A stretch of 64,000 bases of DNA from Haliotis asinina (Eukaryota; Mollusca; Gastropoda; Lepetellida; Haliotidae), in the NCBI RefSeq assembly GCF_037392515.1, contig NC_090291.1:38959001-39023000 (forward strand), written 5' to 3'. Numbering within the stretch: position 1 is the stretch's first letter; each line of letters starts with the position of its first letter. The position numbers and the translations under genes were made by a program. Shown one piece after another: positions 10,634-22,119 of the stretch. A model generated the notes under the pieces. The model had not been told where the DNA came from and did no database searches. It worked only from the letters and a program-made list of their open reading frames with translations.

Positions 10634-12006
10634 TTACATTTCCTGGCGGGTCTTTCCAAGTGGCCTTCCCTTTGCAAATCTAACAGAAAGGTTCTTAGAC
10701 GATCGGCCTGGTTTCCTTCTGTCCTGTTCTCCCTCGGTGACTTTCATGATGGATCTAACATCAGAAGTGACCTTCAACTTTTTATTATTTTTGTCCATGA
10801 CCTTGGCCTTCTCCACGTTGTCACCGGAAGCACATGAATATGTCTTGACACCTGAGATATTGCTTTGAACCTTGACTTTAGACTTTCCTGTGTAGGGTCT
10901 TCGAGTCTTCCTTGGCTGAACTGGAGGACAAACGTTAGAGGAACTGATCTGCTTATTGCCAAGAGTGCGACGGGCCAGAGAGGCAGTTTGGCGTTGGAGA
11001 GCTGCCAGCTCTTCCTCCAGCTTCTTCCTCTGCTCCACCTCTGCCTGCTTCTCCTTCTCCCAGTCGCCTGTCAGCTTCTCCAGCGTCTGTCTCAGTTCCC
11101 GGACCTCGGCCTGCTCCATTGTGCAACTGAGACGATAGTTGAAATACTCCAGCCTAAAGCCCTGTCTCTCCGACTCAGCCTTGAGCCTTAACACGTTTTC
11201 CTCCCGGAGTTGCCGGGCCTGTCGTTCGTTCTCCTCTCTCAGCTTCTGGTTCTCATTGAACAGGTGATCGAGAAGACTGAAAAAGGATGCGTCGATATTT
11301 TGTAATGTACGTAAATAGCCATTGTGTAACTCATTTTTCTATGCAATTTAACACTCAAATGTAAAGTCACGTTTTTCACGCTGTATGCTTTATGCTCCAT
11401 ACATCAGGGGCGAAACATCGCGTGCTCTTCAATGGCTGGGAAGAAACTGTAAACCTGTTTACACTGTGCTTATCGCAGCTGTGACATACAAGCTAAGAAA
11501 ATATCAACAGAAGCTGTGCCTACCTTTCCTCCAAATCCCCGACTTGAAGTTTCAGATCCATGTACTGAACTGTCAAGAGAAATGAAAAATAATAGTTCAA
11601 GCACAAGACGCTGTTCAACAGTTTTTGAATATGGTAAAGATTAGCAACTATCAGATCAGAATTGTTTTTAAAACGCTGGAAACTGACTCGCCATTATTTA
11701 CATCATCACTGCACGGGGTTACATTGGTATTTAACTGAATATATTAAACCAGACATTGTAGAAGTACATTCTGGTACAGACTAAAGTAGCAAATTCAAAC
11801 ACAGGATACCTTTCGACTGTTTGTGAATGAGGTGAACTGAATGGCTTTATGTATTGATTCTGTCCAATATTGCAGGATTGGAATTTCATACCAAGTAAAT
11901 CGTGTTGATGTGGCGTTCTTGGACTGGGAGGGTTAGACTGACGCTCATCCGTCTCGATTATGGGGGAGAAGAGTTTCCTACTCTTCAACCGTTCTTGTTG
12001 ATACAT
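10634..12006 (-). CDS. Coiled-coil protein of unknown name, 267 residues, four exons (first non-coding)
   Basis: Coding exons on the minus strand are 12006-11892 (start ATG at 12006, within an exon beginning at 12012), 11569-11524 and 11276-10634. All have AG acceptors and GT donors, and the phases (1, then 2) fit, giving 267 codons and a TGA-type end. A likely non-coding first exon ends at donor 12218 (CAG-GTAGGTG). Residues 1-38 are polar with SPIIETDER and a PPSPRTP patch. Residues about 40-140 are charged heptad-like coiled coil (LKLQVGDLEES, NENQKLREENERQ, KQAEVEQRKKLEEELAALQ). The C-terminal 110 residues are basic and Ser/Lys-rich. I do not recognise the family; a cytoskeletal, centrosomal or chromatin scaffold role would be a guess. 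Exon structure is well supported, function is not. Confidence 0.72.
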
Positions 12007-12217
12007 CTTCAACTGTGGGCCAAATATATCAAATCTCAATCTTTCAATCTGAATTATTTATATTGCGGATAGCATTTTAAATTACCCAGAAATAAGTTTT
12101 GGATATATCGATTACGATGAACATCATCAGAAGACGTAGTTATTCAATTTATAGGTTTCAGATTTTTTCAGAAAACTAAAGCAATTCTAGCATTCTAAGT
12201 TCTTACCCATCACCTAC

Positions 12218-12402
12218 CTGATAATGGGTTGAGAAGACTTGAACATACAGACACAGACCCGCAACAGATGTGAAGTTTTGCAAGAGCAACGAATGTACGT
12301 CTGTACACCACCAAGCTTTGTTGGTGACTGACTGGGAACCATCAATGTTGTCATGGAACCATTCTGTGACGTCACACCCACTGTTTCTGTCTATGACGTC
12401 GC
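12218..12402 (-). promoter_or_regulatory. Putative promoter and non-coding exon 1 of the coiled-coil gene, with CRE sites
   Basis: A full palindromic CRE, TGACGTCA, lies at 12367-12374 and a near copy, TGACGTCG, at 12394. Both sit about 150-180 bases upstream of the first proposed donor at 12218 in minus-strand sense. The frame upstream of the donor contains no ATG, which agrees with an untranslated first exon. CREB/ATF-type control is inferred from the motif only. Confidence 0.45.
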
Positions 12403-12419
12403 TGTTATTCGCCGTAGAC

Positions 12420-13800
12420 CTTCAGGCAAACATAATGGCTCAGCCCTTTCACATTACACTTCACAATAAAATGCTATGTGTTGAGGACACGCGTAGATTC
12501 GGTAACCAGGAAATGTTTCTAATGGCCTAGAGTCAAAACTACAGTGAATTGCATTAACATTTTTATTCAGAAAACAATCGAGTATATTGTACAAATTTAA
12601 AACGCGTTACAACGCTTTCATGTCTACATCCCATGGCTGTTGCGGCACAACTGAGCAACATCTTTCCACCTACATTTTCAGAGAGCTCAAAGACGACTTT
12701 TTGGCGGGGTTGCAAAACTTACCAAAACCTCAGAGAAGTCTTAATTATGTGATACATGTGAGTGATGCTTTTGGTGACCGAAAATGTCCTTTGCAATGTG
12801 CTATCTTGACTTGTACCGTATGTCTGCTTTCTTTTTATAAACAATAGATTCCGATGAATATAGAGAATTTTCTGGGTATCATTTTGTTTTTATTCTTTGA
12901 TACAACCATCGTTTCAGTGCTTGCTCTGGTGTCATCATCGTGTAGAACTAATGCACGGTAACTATTAACTCTCCTCGTCACATACTTATGACGTCACAAT
13001 GCAAAATTTATGCGCGAAAGTTTAATTTCGCTCAGAATTCATGTTTTGGAGGTTGTAATTGAATGAAAGTGTGTTTGTAAGTATTATGGCATAAAATGCA
13101 TCTCATTTTAACTTAATTCCGCTAATTTAGAGCGATATTAAAAAATCTCGCCCATGGGCACTCAAAATACATCAGGTTATAGCAGTAACCAGGATTGAAA
13201 GCAAACCAACCCTTAGCGTCATCATTTTAGTTTTCTGTGTTTAATGTTTAGAGAAACGAATGTTCTTTTAACTATTCATGTTATTGAAATAGGAAACGGA
13301 AGCTGATGGCGAGCATCAGCAGAAATACAATCAAAAGACGACCATGTCTAAGGGACCAGAGAAATACAACGACCGCAAAATATCGACTTAATAAAGACTA
13401 CTATTTATTTATTTATCAATTTGTTTGTCCCTTTATTTATTTATTTATTTATTACAAGCTGCAGTTCAAAAAGTAATGTTCTTTCGGGGTTTTTTTGTTT
13501 TTGCTTTCTATTACAAAGGAACACATGAGGATCATAATACACCGAACCGCAAAGAAATAATAAAAACAATGAAAAACAACACAACAAAAAACAAAAGAAC
13601 GTCACCCCACCCCCCACCCCCTTCCCCCCAACCCCCTTACCTTCTGAAATTGGCAATCCGTTCAATTCGAACACATGTGAATAACATAATAATTGTCAAA
13701 AAGATTTCGAAATTGACATGTTCTGTTCAATACTTAAGGACGAATTTCAGACAGCTACACGTCAAAAAGACGGCAGGAGGCGCGACAGTGCGATCCAAAA
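12420..13800. other. Intergenic stretch, no gene seen
   Basis: Low-complexity patches only: a (TTTA)n run at about 13432-13453 and an A-rich then C-rich stretch at 13550-13640. Open frames here have no family resemblance. Confidence 0.5.
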
Positions 13801-13801
13801 G

Positions 13802-14500
13802 TCAGTAGCGTGTGTGGCCTCCTCGAGCGTTGACAACAGCATCGTCTGTACATAGAGTGGATGAAACGGTTGATGAAGGTCATAGGAACTTGCGCTCAGA
13901 CACAGTGGTACGCCTGAGAGAGTTCAGCTGCAGTTGTCGGCCTTGGTCGCACATCACTGAGCCTCCTCTGAATCTCGCCTACAAGAGGTCTGTCGGCCGA
14001 GGGCAGGCCACTGAAGAATTTGTATGTCTCTAGTTGCCCTGGCAGTAAGGACACGCACGTTGTCCTGCTGGTAGACACGACGAAGGGTCTCAACGCTTCA
14101 TCAATGTAGCGGGCAGATATTACACTGTTTCTTACTCTACCAGGACCAATATTATGGAACACCATAGGGCCTAGTTTGTGATTGAGAGCAATCAATAACA
14201 CCCCACATCATTATTCTCGGACCTCCCTACGAATCTTTCATGGACAGATCATCAGCAAAACGCTCCCCGCGTCGTCGCCACACTATCACTCTGCCATCAC
14301 CCTTCGAGAAGACTACAGTTCGCCAATTCCGTTGGCGCCAGTTCCGATGGTGTGGCCCACTGGAGACGACGATGTCGAACAGTGAGAATCGGACTCAGAC
14401 AAGGCTTGCGACATCTGACGATGTCTCAAACGTGATGACAATCTGGCGATTTTTGCCGGTTGATAATCGTGGCATGTCCCCGTCGTGACTGTCAAAAGGT
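13802..14500 (-). mobile_element. Decayed Tc1-type transposon remnant
   Basis: In minus-strand sense the remnant starts with a MPRLS-like N-terminus (about 14475). It continues with KGDGRVIVWRRRGERF, YIDEALRPFVV and RPTTAAELSQA, and ends ARGGHTRY and a stop at 13802. The C-terminus and the flanking AAAGTCAGTAGCGTGT match the intact copy at 15.7 kb, so both belong to one lineage. The frame is broken several times, the DNA-binding domain is largely deleted, and I could not find terminal repeats. Confidence 0.75.
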
Positions 14501-14649
14501 GAATGAGTTGGTGCATGTTCGGCGGCTCTTCTTATGGGAATGACACCTCGGGATGCACGCGCATTGTCATTTTCATGAACTACGCACAATAACCTCGTCC
14601 CATCATTACTTTAGTAACTGCGTTTTGGCGACATTTTTTTTTTTATCAA

Positions 14650-15165
14650 ATACAGAATATGAAACCACATTTTATTGAACACTGGCTAAGAACCAGGTCT
14701 AGCAAACACACAAAAAATGACAAAATAATTAAAATCAAGATGAAACATATCTGGCAACATTTATGGTAGGATGAGGTTTCTTTTGCGACACAGTATACAT
14801 CTCATAAGATATTCTTCCCAAGCCCAAGGTGACATTTCGACAACAAAATTAATGATGACAATATGGAAAGCGGATATGGTGGCATTATGTAGCTTGCATT
14901 ACCTCCAGCCACAATAAGGCTAATGGGACTATAGTAAATTTGGACATCTATTGTCTTGACAGTACGAGACATATACTCCCATTGTCAGCTCGGGAAGAAA
15001 CTCACACTCTGGAACTACCTGTAGCACGGCGACTAATTACAGGTGGAGGCACCGCTCTCTTAACGAACTAAAATGGCCGCTAGCCACCACGCGGATCTCA
15101 CTAATTGTTAATGGCTTGATGTGACGATATACTTCCGATGTAAATGTTTTTGTTCACGTCACCAT
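14650..15165. other. Intergenic stretch, nothing recognised
   Basis: AT-rich sequence without a supported gene or repeat lies between the decayed and the intact Tc1 copies. Confidence 0.5.
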
Positions 15166-15169
15166 AGTA

Positions 15170-15330
15170 ACATGCGTTCTATTTGGGATTAAACTTTCTC
15201 AGTGAAGTACAGATTCTAGCATGCCGTTGTTGGGTTGACTCGAACCCACACCCTCAGAGTCGGGCACCTAATAGCCATCACACAAAGTCTGCCTAACGCG
15301 CTCACCCACAGCGGCTTCTAGAGAAATAGA
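15170..15330 (-). repeat. tRNA-headed SINE (family C), partial
   Basis: In antisense it reads GGGATTAAACTTTCTCAGTG, then TTGACTCGAACCCACACCCTC and AGAGTCGGGCACC, ending in CACCCACAGCGGCTT. The B-box complement GACTCGAACCC and the long variable region resemble a Leu/Ser-type tRNA head. Related copies are at 22.8, 54.1 and 61.1 kb. Confidence 0.65.
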
Positions 15331-15512
15331 AGTCGGATAGCCTGTCTCACAGTCTCTGAACCACGTCATTTTCCCACAGTCTAGCCCTCTCTGCAGTGCT
15401 AAGGCTCTGAATAAAGCAAGTCTACATGTTAGCAGGTTCAGGATCTCTGATCTCCCTAGGGCTCCTTTTTCAATTAAAATGGGTTTATTTGTTTCTATCA
15501 AAATTATATATA

Positions 15513-17015
15513 CTGAACATCATTGAAAACGCACCACCCCTAAAATTGTGGATTTCTAAGAGCAGAAGTGAGCAATCTATGTAAATTTTACATATTTGTG
15601 TAGACCAATGTTTGATAAAGAAAAGAAGCAAAAAACAATCAAGCAAAACAGTGAAGATTTAATGCAGCTGACAATGAAATAAAGATGGGGTCAAAATGGA
15701 AAGTCAGTAGCGTGTATGACCCCCGTTAGCAGCAACACAAGCTGTGCAACGTCTCCTCATTGAACGGATAAGTCTCTGAATAAAGTCCTGAGGCACTGCA
15801 TTCCACTCTTGCTGCAAGGCATGGTCGAGTTCCCCAAGGTTGTTGATCTGCGGACGACGTGCGAGGCGTTGGCCGATGTAATCCCACAAGTGTTCGATGG
15901 GTGACAAATCTGGTGACAATGCAGGCCAATGAAGTAGAGGAATGTTGTTGTTAGCCAGATACTGTATCAAAACACGTGCAGTGTGGGCTCGTGCATTGTC
16001 ATGTTGAAATGTGTGCAGATCTTGATGCTGGTGAAAGAAGGGAACGACGTTGTTCTGAAGAATGTTGTCACGGTAGTAAACGGCATTCACTCTGCCACGA
16101 CAAACAATCAGAGCGGTTCTGTGGTGATAACTTATCCCTCCCCACACCATAATGCTGTCTCCACCCCACCGATCGGTTTGCACAACACAATCCTGATGAT
16201 AACGTTCACCCCGTCGACGCCATACCCGTAGACGCCCGTCAGCATTTCGCAAGTGAAAACGCGACTCGTCGGAGAACACCACATCATGCCAACGTCGCAA
16301 CAACCACACACGATGCTGTTCAGCCCATTGTCGGCGTTGCCTGTCAGTCAGGATGGGTCCAACGTAAGGGCGTCGACAACGTAACCCTGCCGCACGGAGA
16401 CGGCGTCGGACGGTGGAAGCGCTGATCAAACCACGTCGACCTTGGACAGCGTTGGCGGTTCTGGCAGCGGGCAAGGTTCGATCCCGAATATGGCGCCGTA
16501 CAATGTCTCGATCTTGACGAGGGGTGGTAACACGTGCCTGACCTGGGCGTTGCCGGTCCCTGATGGTTCCTGTTTGTTGGTATCTGTTAGCAAGCCTCAG
16601 AATGGTCGAATGATGACACCCAAATCGTCGTGCAATGTTTCTGCTTGAAGCGCCGACCTGCAACATACCCAAGGCCTGTTCTCGTTCCTCTGGTGACAAT
16701 CTTGGCATGGCGAAAAAACTTTACTTACGAAAGTACTGCGAAAATGAGAACGGTTTTGTGCCGAAGGTCATTTATACCCCTGAACAGCATGCTTTCTGCA
16801 TGCAATTTGTGCCCTTCGTGTGTGATGTGCATGAATTTTGTTGTTTTCATGTGATGTGTTCGATGATGTGTTCGAACAATCCGTTTTTTACTGTAGAGCG
16901 TTATTTACGATCTAGTGTGTTATTATCAAAATTCCCACCATTAATTTTCCATTTCCAAAAGATTCTATTGCCTTATTTCAAAATTTACAGGTGGTGCGTT
17001 TTCAATGATGTTCAG
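15513..17015 (-). mobile_element. Tc1-type DNA transposon, apparently intact, about 1.5 kb
   Basis: Both ends carry the same 25-base inverted repeat: CTGAACATCATTGAAAACGC plus ACCAC at 15513-15537 and its complement at 16991-17015. Each end is flanked by TA, the target duplicated by Tc1/mariner elements, so the ends are defined to the base. Weak similarity (TAAAATTGTGGATTTC against GTAAATTTTGAAATAAGG) continues inside the repeats. One open 334-codon transposase gene fills the middle. Perfect terminal repeats and an open frame point to a recent insertion. The element lies between genes. Confidence 0.93.
15704..16708 (-). CDS. Tc1-family DD34E transposase, 334 residues, open
   Basis: This is the cut-and-paste transposase of the element. 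Residues 1-110 form the paired DNA-binding region: MPRLSPEERE, a first helix-turn-helix with SSRNIARRFGCHHSTILRL, a GRPR-like RPGQARVT linker, and a second one around SASTVRRRLRAAGL. The catalytic domain shows VVFSDESRFHL (first Asp), the MVWGGIS block, FQHDNARAHTA (second Asp) and SPDLSPIEHLWD (Glu). I count 34 residues between the second Asp and the Glu, the Tc1 spacing. The length is typical and no stop or frameshift is visible. The start is the ATG of MPRLS, shared with the decayed copy. No intron is evident. Confidence 0.95.
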   Translation of the reverse strand: MPRLSPEEREQALGMLQVGASSRNIARRFGCHHSTILRLANRYQQTGTIRDRQRPGQARVTTPRQDRDIVRRHIRDRTLPAARTANAVQGRRGLISASTVRRRLRAAGLRCRRPYVGPILTDRQRRQWAEQHRVWLLRRWHDVVFSDESRFHLRNADGRLRVWRRRGERYHQDCVVQTDRWGGDSIMVWGGISYHHRTALIVCRGRVNAVYYRDNILQNNVVPFFHQHQDLHTFQHDNARAHTARVLIQYLANNNIPLLHWPALSPDLSPIEHLWDYIGQRLARRPQINNLGELDHALQQEWNAVPQDFIQRLIRSMRRRCTACVAANGGHTRY

Positions 17016-17394
17016 TATATATTCAGAGACTAAGCCTTAGTCTAACTTGTGAACCCCTCTGATATGAGTAAACTGAAAGCGATGATTACTCAATGCCTTT
17101 TAGAAAGTGGTCAAATGTCAGATGCAACTTGATTATTTTTAAGAGAATTACCATACAATGTTCAGTGTTTTCACACAAGTAATAATCGTTTAAGGCCGGG
17201 GTCCCTTCCTCTTACATCAATATGCCACGCCCTGATACAACTGGGATTCTGTTCAATGTACCGTTAATCACTCACTCATCCCTTTGTCCACAGGATATAT
17301 CAACTGTGTGGACTAGACCGAACGACAGTAGACTGAAATCGAATTTGGAACTAGCCAAAACCTAATATAGTACGCCTTTTAGGCACAGCTAATC

Positions 17395-17880
17395 CAGCGA
17401 GCTTGGAGGTGCCGGGATCGAGCCCACCTGTGACCGGGTGTAAAAGCCTTGGAGTCAACTTTGTGTGCAGACTCTTTCAGTGTTGTCACAACCCCGACTG
17501 TGCAGTACACAACCCTGTGCACTTAAAGAACTCACGAATCCGTTGGTAGATGACCAGATGGTGACCACACGAATTCGTACTAACACCTCGTTGCGGGTAC
17601 AGCAACGTGCAGTAAAGATGGACAAAGTACTGTGACTATGTGTCCCAGTCCACCCAGCTGTGAATGGGTACCTAGTAAGGATGGGAAAGCCACATTAACT
17701 CGATGCGCCTGTTAAGGCAGCAAGAGTTGTATGATCCCTAGGGAGTTGAGATTGAAAATACGATGTGCTGTTGTTATGGACATGCAATGATCGAGCGGAA
17801 AAAAGCGCCCTTGAGCAGTTGAACTAACTGGATATCGGCGCTATACAAATATCTACTTGTAGATAAAAAAAAAAAAGCTA
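17395..17880 (+). repeat. SINE with poly-A tail, about 480 bp
   Basis: It starts with a pol III-like head (AATCCAGCGAGCTTGGAGG, GCCGGGATCGAGCCCACC), has a long body, ends GATATCGGCGCTATACAAAT and finishes in a run of 12 A at about 17868-17879. The GGCGCTATA ending is common to several metazoan SINEs. Only this copy is seen. Confidence 0.65.
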
Positions 17881-18030
17881 CTACTAAAAGGTGAGGCACT
17901 ATAAAGGCAAAACAACTTTCTTCTTCTTACACGGAAATTTCCATAACCCATTCAGTGCTTGGTTTTATTTTTATAATGTCAGTGTGTGGAAAATACGCCA
18001 TGAGTAAATGTTTTTATAGAGGAGAGGAGG

Positions 18031-18300
18031 AGTGAGTGAGCGAGTGAGTTTAGTTTTATGCCGCACTTAGCAATCTTCCAGCTATATAACGAAGGTCTGT
18101 ACATAATCGAGTCTGGACCAGACGATCCAGTGATCAACATCATGAGCATCGATCTGCTCAAACTGGGAACTGATGACATGTGTCAACCAAGTCAGCGAGT
18201 CTGATCACCCGATCCCGTTAGCCGCCTCTTATGACAAGCATGGTCGCCTTTTATAACAAGCATGAGTTGCTGAAGGCCTGTTCTACCTCACGGAGAGGGG
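18031..18300 (-). repeat. Family A repeat, full length
   Basis: It runs from GTGAGTGAGCGAGTGAG through CGAGTCTGGACCAGAC and AACCAAGTCAGCGAG to GAAGGCCTGTTCTACC. The unassigned minus-strand open frame at 18283-18540 begins at its edge and is not called a gene. Confidence 0.85.
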
Positions 18301-19002
18301 CACCATGGTTACTATGTTGAGAGGCGGTGAAAACGATGAAGATGAAGGAGTCCGCCATGTTATCGGACTTCGTCTTTCATCTGAACTGGTTTTCAGTCTC
18401 TGTTCCATAAATTCCATTGCTGCTTTGGTGACCAACTGGAGTCTTCTCGGAGCAAACCGAATACCTTCGTAACCAAGTACGCGCTTATTTCTCTCGCCAA
18501 CGGTAGCCATTGCCACCACATGGCATGAGGGGTCATCCATGAACGCAGCATGGATCTAGATCCTGCAGTCGAAATGTTTATGGTATTCGTTAAGGTAAAT
18601 TAATGAGCTTTGACAATGTTTGCGTAATATCTAGAATATTCACAAAACTTGGAACTGCTATTGTAATGTGCATACAACAGGAATATAGATCAGAATATAC
18701 CAACGCTCATATGCTTGTATAAAGAGGCAACAAGCTCACCTAATGCCGGAATGACTGCGATACTTCGCTGAGATGCACATGACTCAATAACAGAATCGTT
18801 ACCTGGTCGACATCCGTTTGTATAGGTACACAACATAACGCGCTTATCAGCACATCGTGACAAGATTTCTCTCGTCTAAGTAAAGCGAGAGCAATAACAT
18901 GCCTATAGCGACGTCATCGGTGTTATCAAGCCGTCCAGATAAGGACTCGTGGCACGCACGACAGGACTATATATACTATAGTATAGAATATATACTAATA
19001 GA

Positions 19003-19130
19003 AACAAATAAGGGAACACGTGAAAGTAAAAGAGTTCTTGTATTTATTTCCAGAATTTCACTCACGGTGCAATTCAATCATGGAAAAGAATAAAGGAACA
19101 CTTGTACTTTCTGCGTTCCCTTATTTGATT
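19003..19130. repeat. Short MITE-like element with terminal inverted repeats
   Basis: CAAATAAGGGAAC followed by GAAAGTA at 19005-19030 is mirrored by TACTTTC and GTTCCCTTATTTG at about 19106-19126. Arms are about 24 bases with two mismatches, separated by about 75 bases. Confidence 0.6.
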
Positions 19131-20400
19131 CCATGAGCATACATTCTAAAGTCGAGGCAAGTCTACAGTCTGTACATCAAATCGAGGCAAGTTAATAGTC
19201 AAACCGAATCAAGTCGTGTTGTTTCCATATGACATGAGCCGAGAAAGATCGTGTTTTCCTTAAAAAGGAAAAAGAACGCGTTTGTATTTCTGAAAAAAAA
19301 ACGTTTTCTGGAAACAAAAATATTAAACTGTTATTCTAACTATACTGCTTTCTTCCTACTGCACTGTTTATGCATAGTATAAACTGTCATTCATTTGCGT
19401 AAATACCTGGGCGAAGGTGTATTTACTTGGAAAACGTACCCAATTCTATTCATATATATATATATATAATGTTTAAACTTAACTATGTGTTTTGTGATGT
19501 GTAGGCAAACACGTCAGCTGAAGTTATTCACACTATTATCCGCCCTGCTGTATATAAAGATACATATAATTTATCTACCCTGAACGCAGAAGTTGAACCC
19601 AAAGTAATAATGTCTCGCAAGTATTTACAAGATAAGGATTTCTCCATGCGTGAGCCGGTAATAGCATAGAGGATAACGCTGCTCGAGAGTTAGCAGCATG
19701 GGGGTATATTTATACTATAGGACGTCTACATGGTATGTTTTGCCTGCAGTAAACACTTTAAGTGCTGACGTACGTGTGAAGTCAACGATGGTTCCAGGTT
19801 TGTTTTTGTTCATACTGATACCGGCGTCGAAGGATGGATGAATCACTAGAATGGTCATCCAAACGACTGCACGCCATGTGGGGTAAACAAAACTTTAAAA
19901 AACAGTATCTCTCTCGAATGTGATTTCGAGTTCCAGTTGTATTGAAGGCAAGGTGCCATGCACCGAAACAGGTTTACAATATTTACCGCCACATGACGAT
20001 ATTACTGCCATAGCGTCACGAGAGAAGATTGTACAATCACAAACATATATTCAAACAAAATAAAATCCTGTCGTCAAAGGTGTATAAAACCAATGTTATC
20101 ACATTTTATATAAAACTAGTTTGGGATCAGTGTTATGTCAACTTGCTGTTAAAATATATAAAAAAAGGAGTGGAGGTCAAAGTTCACCGAAACGGAAACG
20201 AATAATTCTAAATAACTTTTATTGGAGACGTCAACTTAACAAAAACATTTTTGTGTGGATGAAAGAAGAAGCTGGTCAATTTCCTCAGATAAGACGCATT
20301 TTATGTCTTGACATCCAACATAATAAGCGAAATCCTAATAAGGAAAAAGCTATTGTTTATTATCTCATCGCTGGTCCCTCAAGGTCGAGATGGTGAAAGA
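19131..20400. other. Intergenic stretch, nothing recognised
   Basis: It holds a short (TA)n run near 19455 and a 91-codon open frame at 20121-20396 with a basic, Lys-rich translation that resembles nothing I know. Confidence 0.45.
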
Positions 20401-20404
20401 AGCA

Positions 20405-20520
20405 GAATTCCTTCTATATGACGGCTGTCTGTAAATAATCGAGTCTGGGTCAGACAATCCAGTGATCAACAGCGTGAAGATCGATCTAAGGAATTGGGAT
20501 ACGACTGGTGACAAGAAAAA
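20405..20520 (-). repeat. Family A repeat, partial
   Basis: TCTGTAAATAATCGAGTCTG, CAATCCAGTGATCAACAG and GAAGATCGATCTAAG are in antisense order. The segment beyond the pol III boxes is missing. Confidence 0.75.
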
Positions 20521-20961
20521 TGAAAATCTCATAAAAGTAAGAGTTCGTTCATATTTACGTCTTCTACTACATACTTGACGAAGAGACGCGTTTCTTTTGC
20601 TGTTCAGTATATTTTCGTGCACTTGCGACTCAGCTCAAGATGACCGTACTTACAGTCTCAATAGATGCAGCGAGATGTGTCGTATTTGTGGAGGTGTTTA
20701 TCACAAGTCATCAAGTGTGGTTTATAAACGCCGTTTGTACACGCATTTTACTTCAATAATGACACGGAAACATTTAATGTAGCTGCACTTAATTCGTTAA
20801 CCGGCTTTCACAAGCACGTGACGGGGCATATGGGTGCATATTTGGAACGCAGAGATTTCGCAGATTTCTCTTTTTATAATACAACATTGATTTTGGCTCC
20901 GTGTCGATGCCTCGCATTCAGGTTTTCTTGCCAGACCTTTAAGAGTCGGCGTTGCTTGGAT

Positions 20962-21350
20962 TAATTTTGTTTGGTGTTTAACGCCGCATTCAGCAATATT
21001 CCAGCTATATGGCGAGAAAACTGTCGGCAGGCCATCGTGTCCCGCCGAATTATGCGCACTGCGGAATATGCCGAGCAAACACGAAGAATGGGTGTAAGCA
21101 TCACAGTTCATATTTTCGTTCAATTACGGTATGCCTCGCTAGGAGTCATGTGACGATCGGTCTGTATACAACAGATTTGGGGCTAAATAATCCTGTGGGT
21201 GACATCATGAGCACCGATTCACGACGCTGGGATATGATGGCATATGTCAATCAAATCAGCGAGCTTGACCACCTGATCCTGCTGGTCTCCTGTTACAACA
21301 AATATCGGTTACTGAAGACCACTTGTGACCCGGATCTTCACGGGTGGAGT
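20962..21350 (-). repeat. Family A repeat, diverged, with about 150 extra bases inside
   Basis: The tail end (AACGCCGCATTCAGCAATAT, CCAGCTATATGGCG) is at 20978-21014 and the rest (CATCATGAGCACCGATTC, CAATCAAATCAGCGAGC, GATCTTCACGGG) at 21200-21345. About 150 bases of unrelated sequence separate them. Confidence 0.65.
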
Positions 21351-21845
21351 GACGCCCGTTTCCTTGGACGTTGTACGTGCAATTACAGGTGGCGTCTGTT
21401 TCACATAAATTATCGGCAAAAGAAAAAGTTAAAAGTGTTAAAACGCAATTGCCTACCGTGCAAACACCAGAATTAGGGTTTAGGTATTGTGTTCATGTCA
21501 AGAATCGAACACGGGTCGAACGCTGTAGCCATATGGTTATCCTATCGCATACTGGATCAGCCAAAAAGCAGAGGATTGTCATGAGGAATGAAGAATTTCA
21601 ATACCTCCAGTTCTTGTAGTAGTGAATACAGAGTAGTTATTGTATAATATATACCAGCCGGATGTGTTATGATCTACTCAACTGATGACTGACAGAAATT
21701 GTGTTGATAATGTTTGTTGGCGTAAATCACGCCAATCCCAGCAGTCTTCTGCAACCCATGCACTGACCTTCCGCTCGCTACGCAGACGCTCAGTCCACTG
21801 GACTCCCAAGAAGTTGTCTCCGTGAAAGTCCTACACCTGGATCAC

Positions 21846-21995
21846 AGTGAGTGAGTGAGTGAGTTTTAGTTTTACGCCGCTCGGCAATATTCCAGTTATA
21901 TGACAGCGGTCTGTAAATAATCGAGTCTGGACCAGACAATCCAGTGATCAACTGCATGAGGATCGATCTGCACAAATTGGAACCGATGACCTAGA
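21846..21995 (-). repeat. Family A repeat, partial
   Basis: GTGAGTGAGTGAGTGAG, TATGACAGCGGTCTGTAAAT and ACCAGACAATCCAGTGATC are in antisense order, ending at AACCGATGACC. Confidence 0.85.
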
Positions 21996-22119
21996 TCACA
22001 TTTGCCACGAGTAGTGTACGCATTTCCGTACGATTTTTAGGCATTGTGGATGACCGCGGGTTACGACGTCTGTGTTCACATCGTCTATAGGAATCATTCA
22101 GTTGGGGACAGGCCGAGGC

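Noticed and set aside
12214-12402. In-frame coding extension of the coiled-coil gene
   Set aside because: The frame before donor 12218 is open for about 190 bases but has no ATG and contains CRE sites, so an untranslated exon and promoter fit better.
18283-18540. 85-codon minus-strand frame as a gene fragment
   Set aside because: It begins at the edge of a family A copy and shows no motif I can place.
20121-20396. 91-codon Lys-rich plus-strand frame
   Set aside because: Its composition is that of AT-rich intergenic DNA, with no motif and no splice partners.
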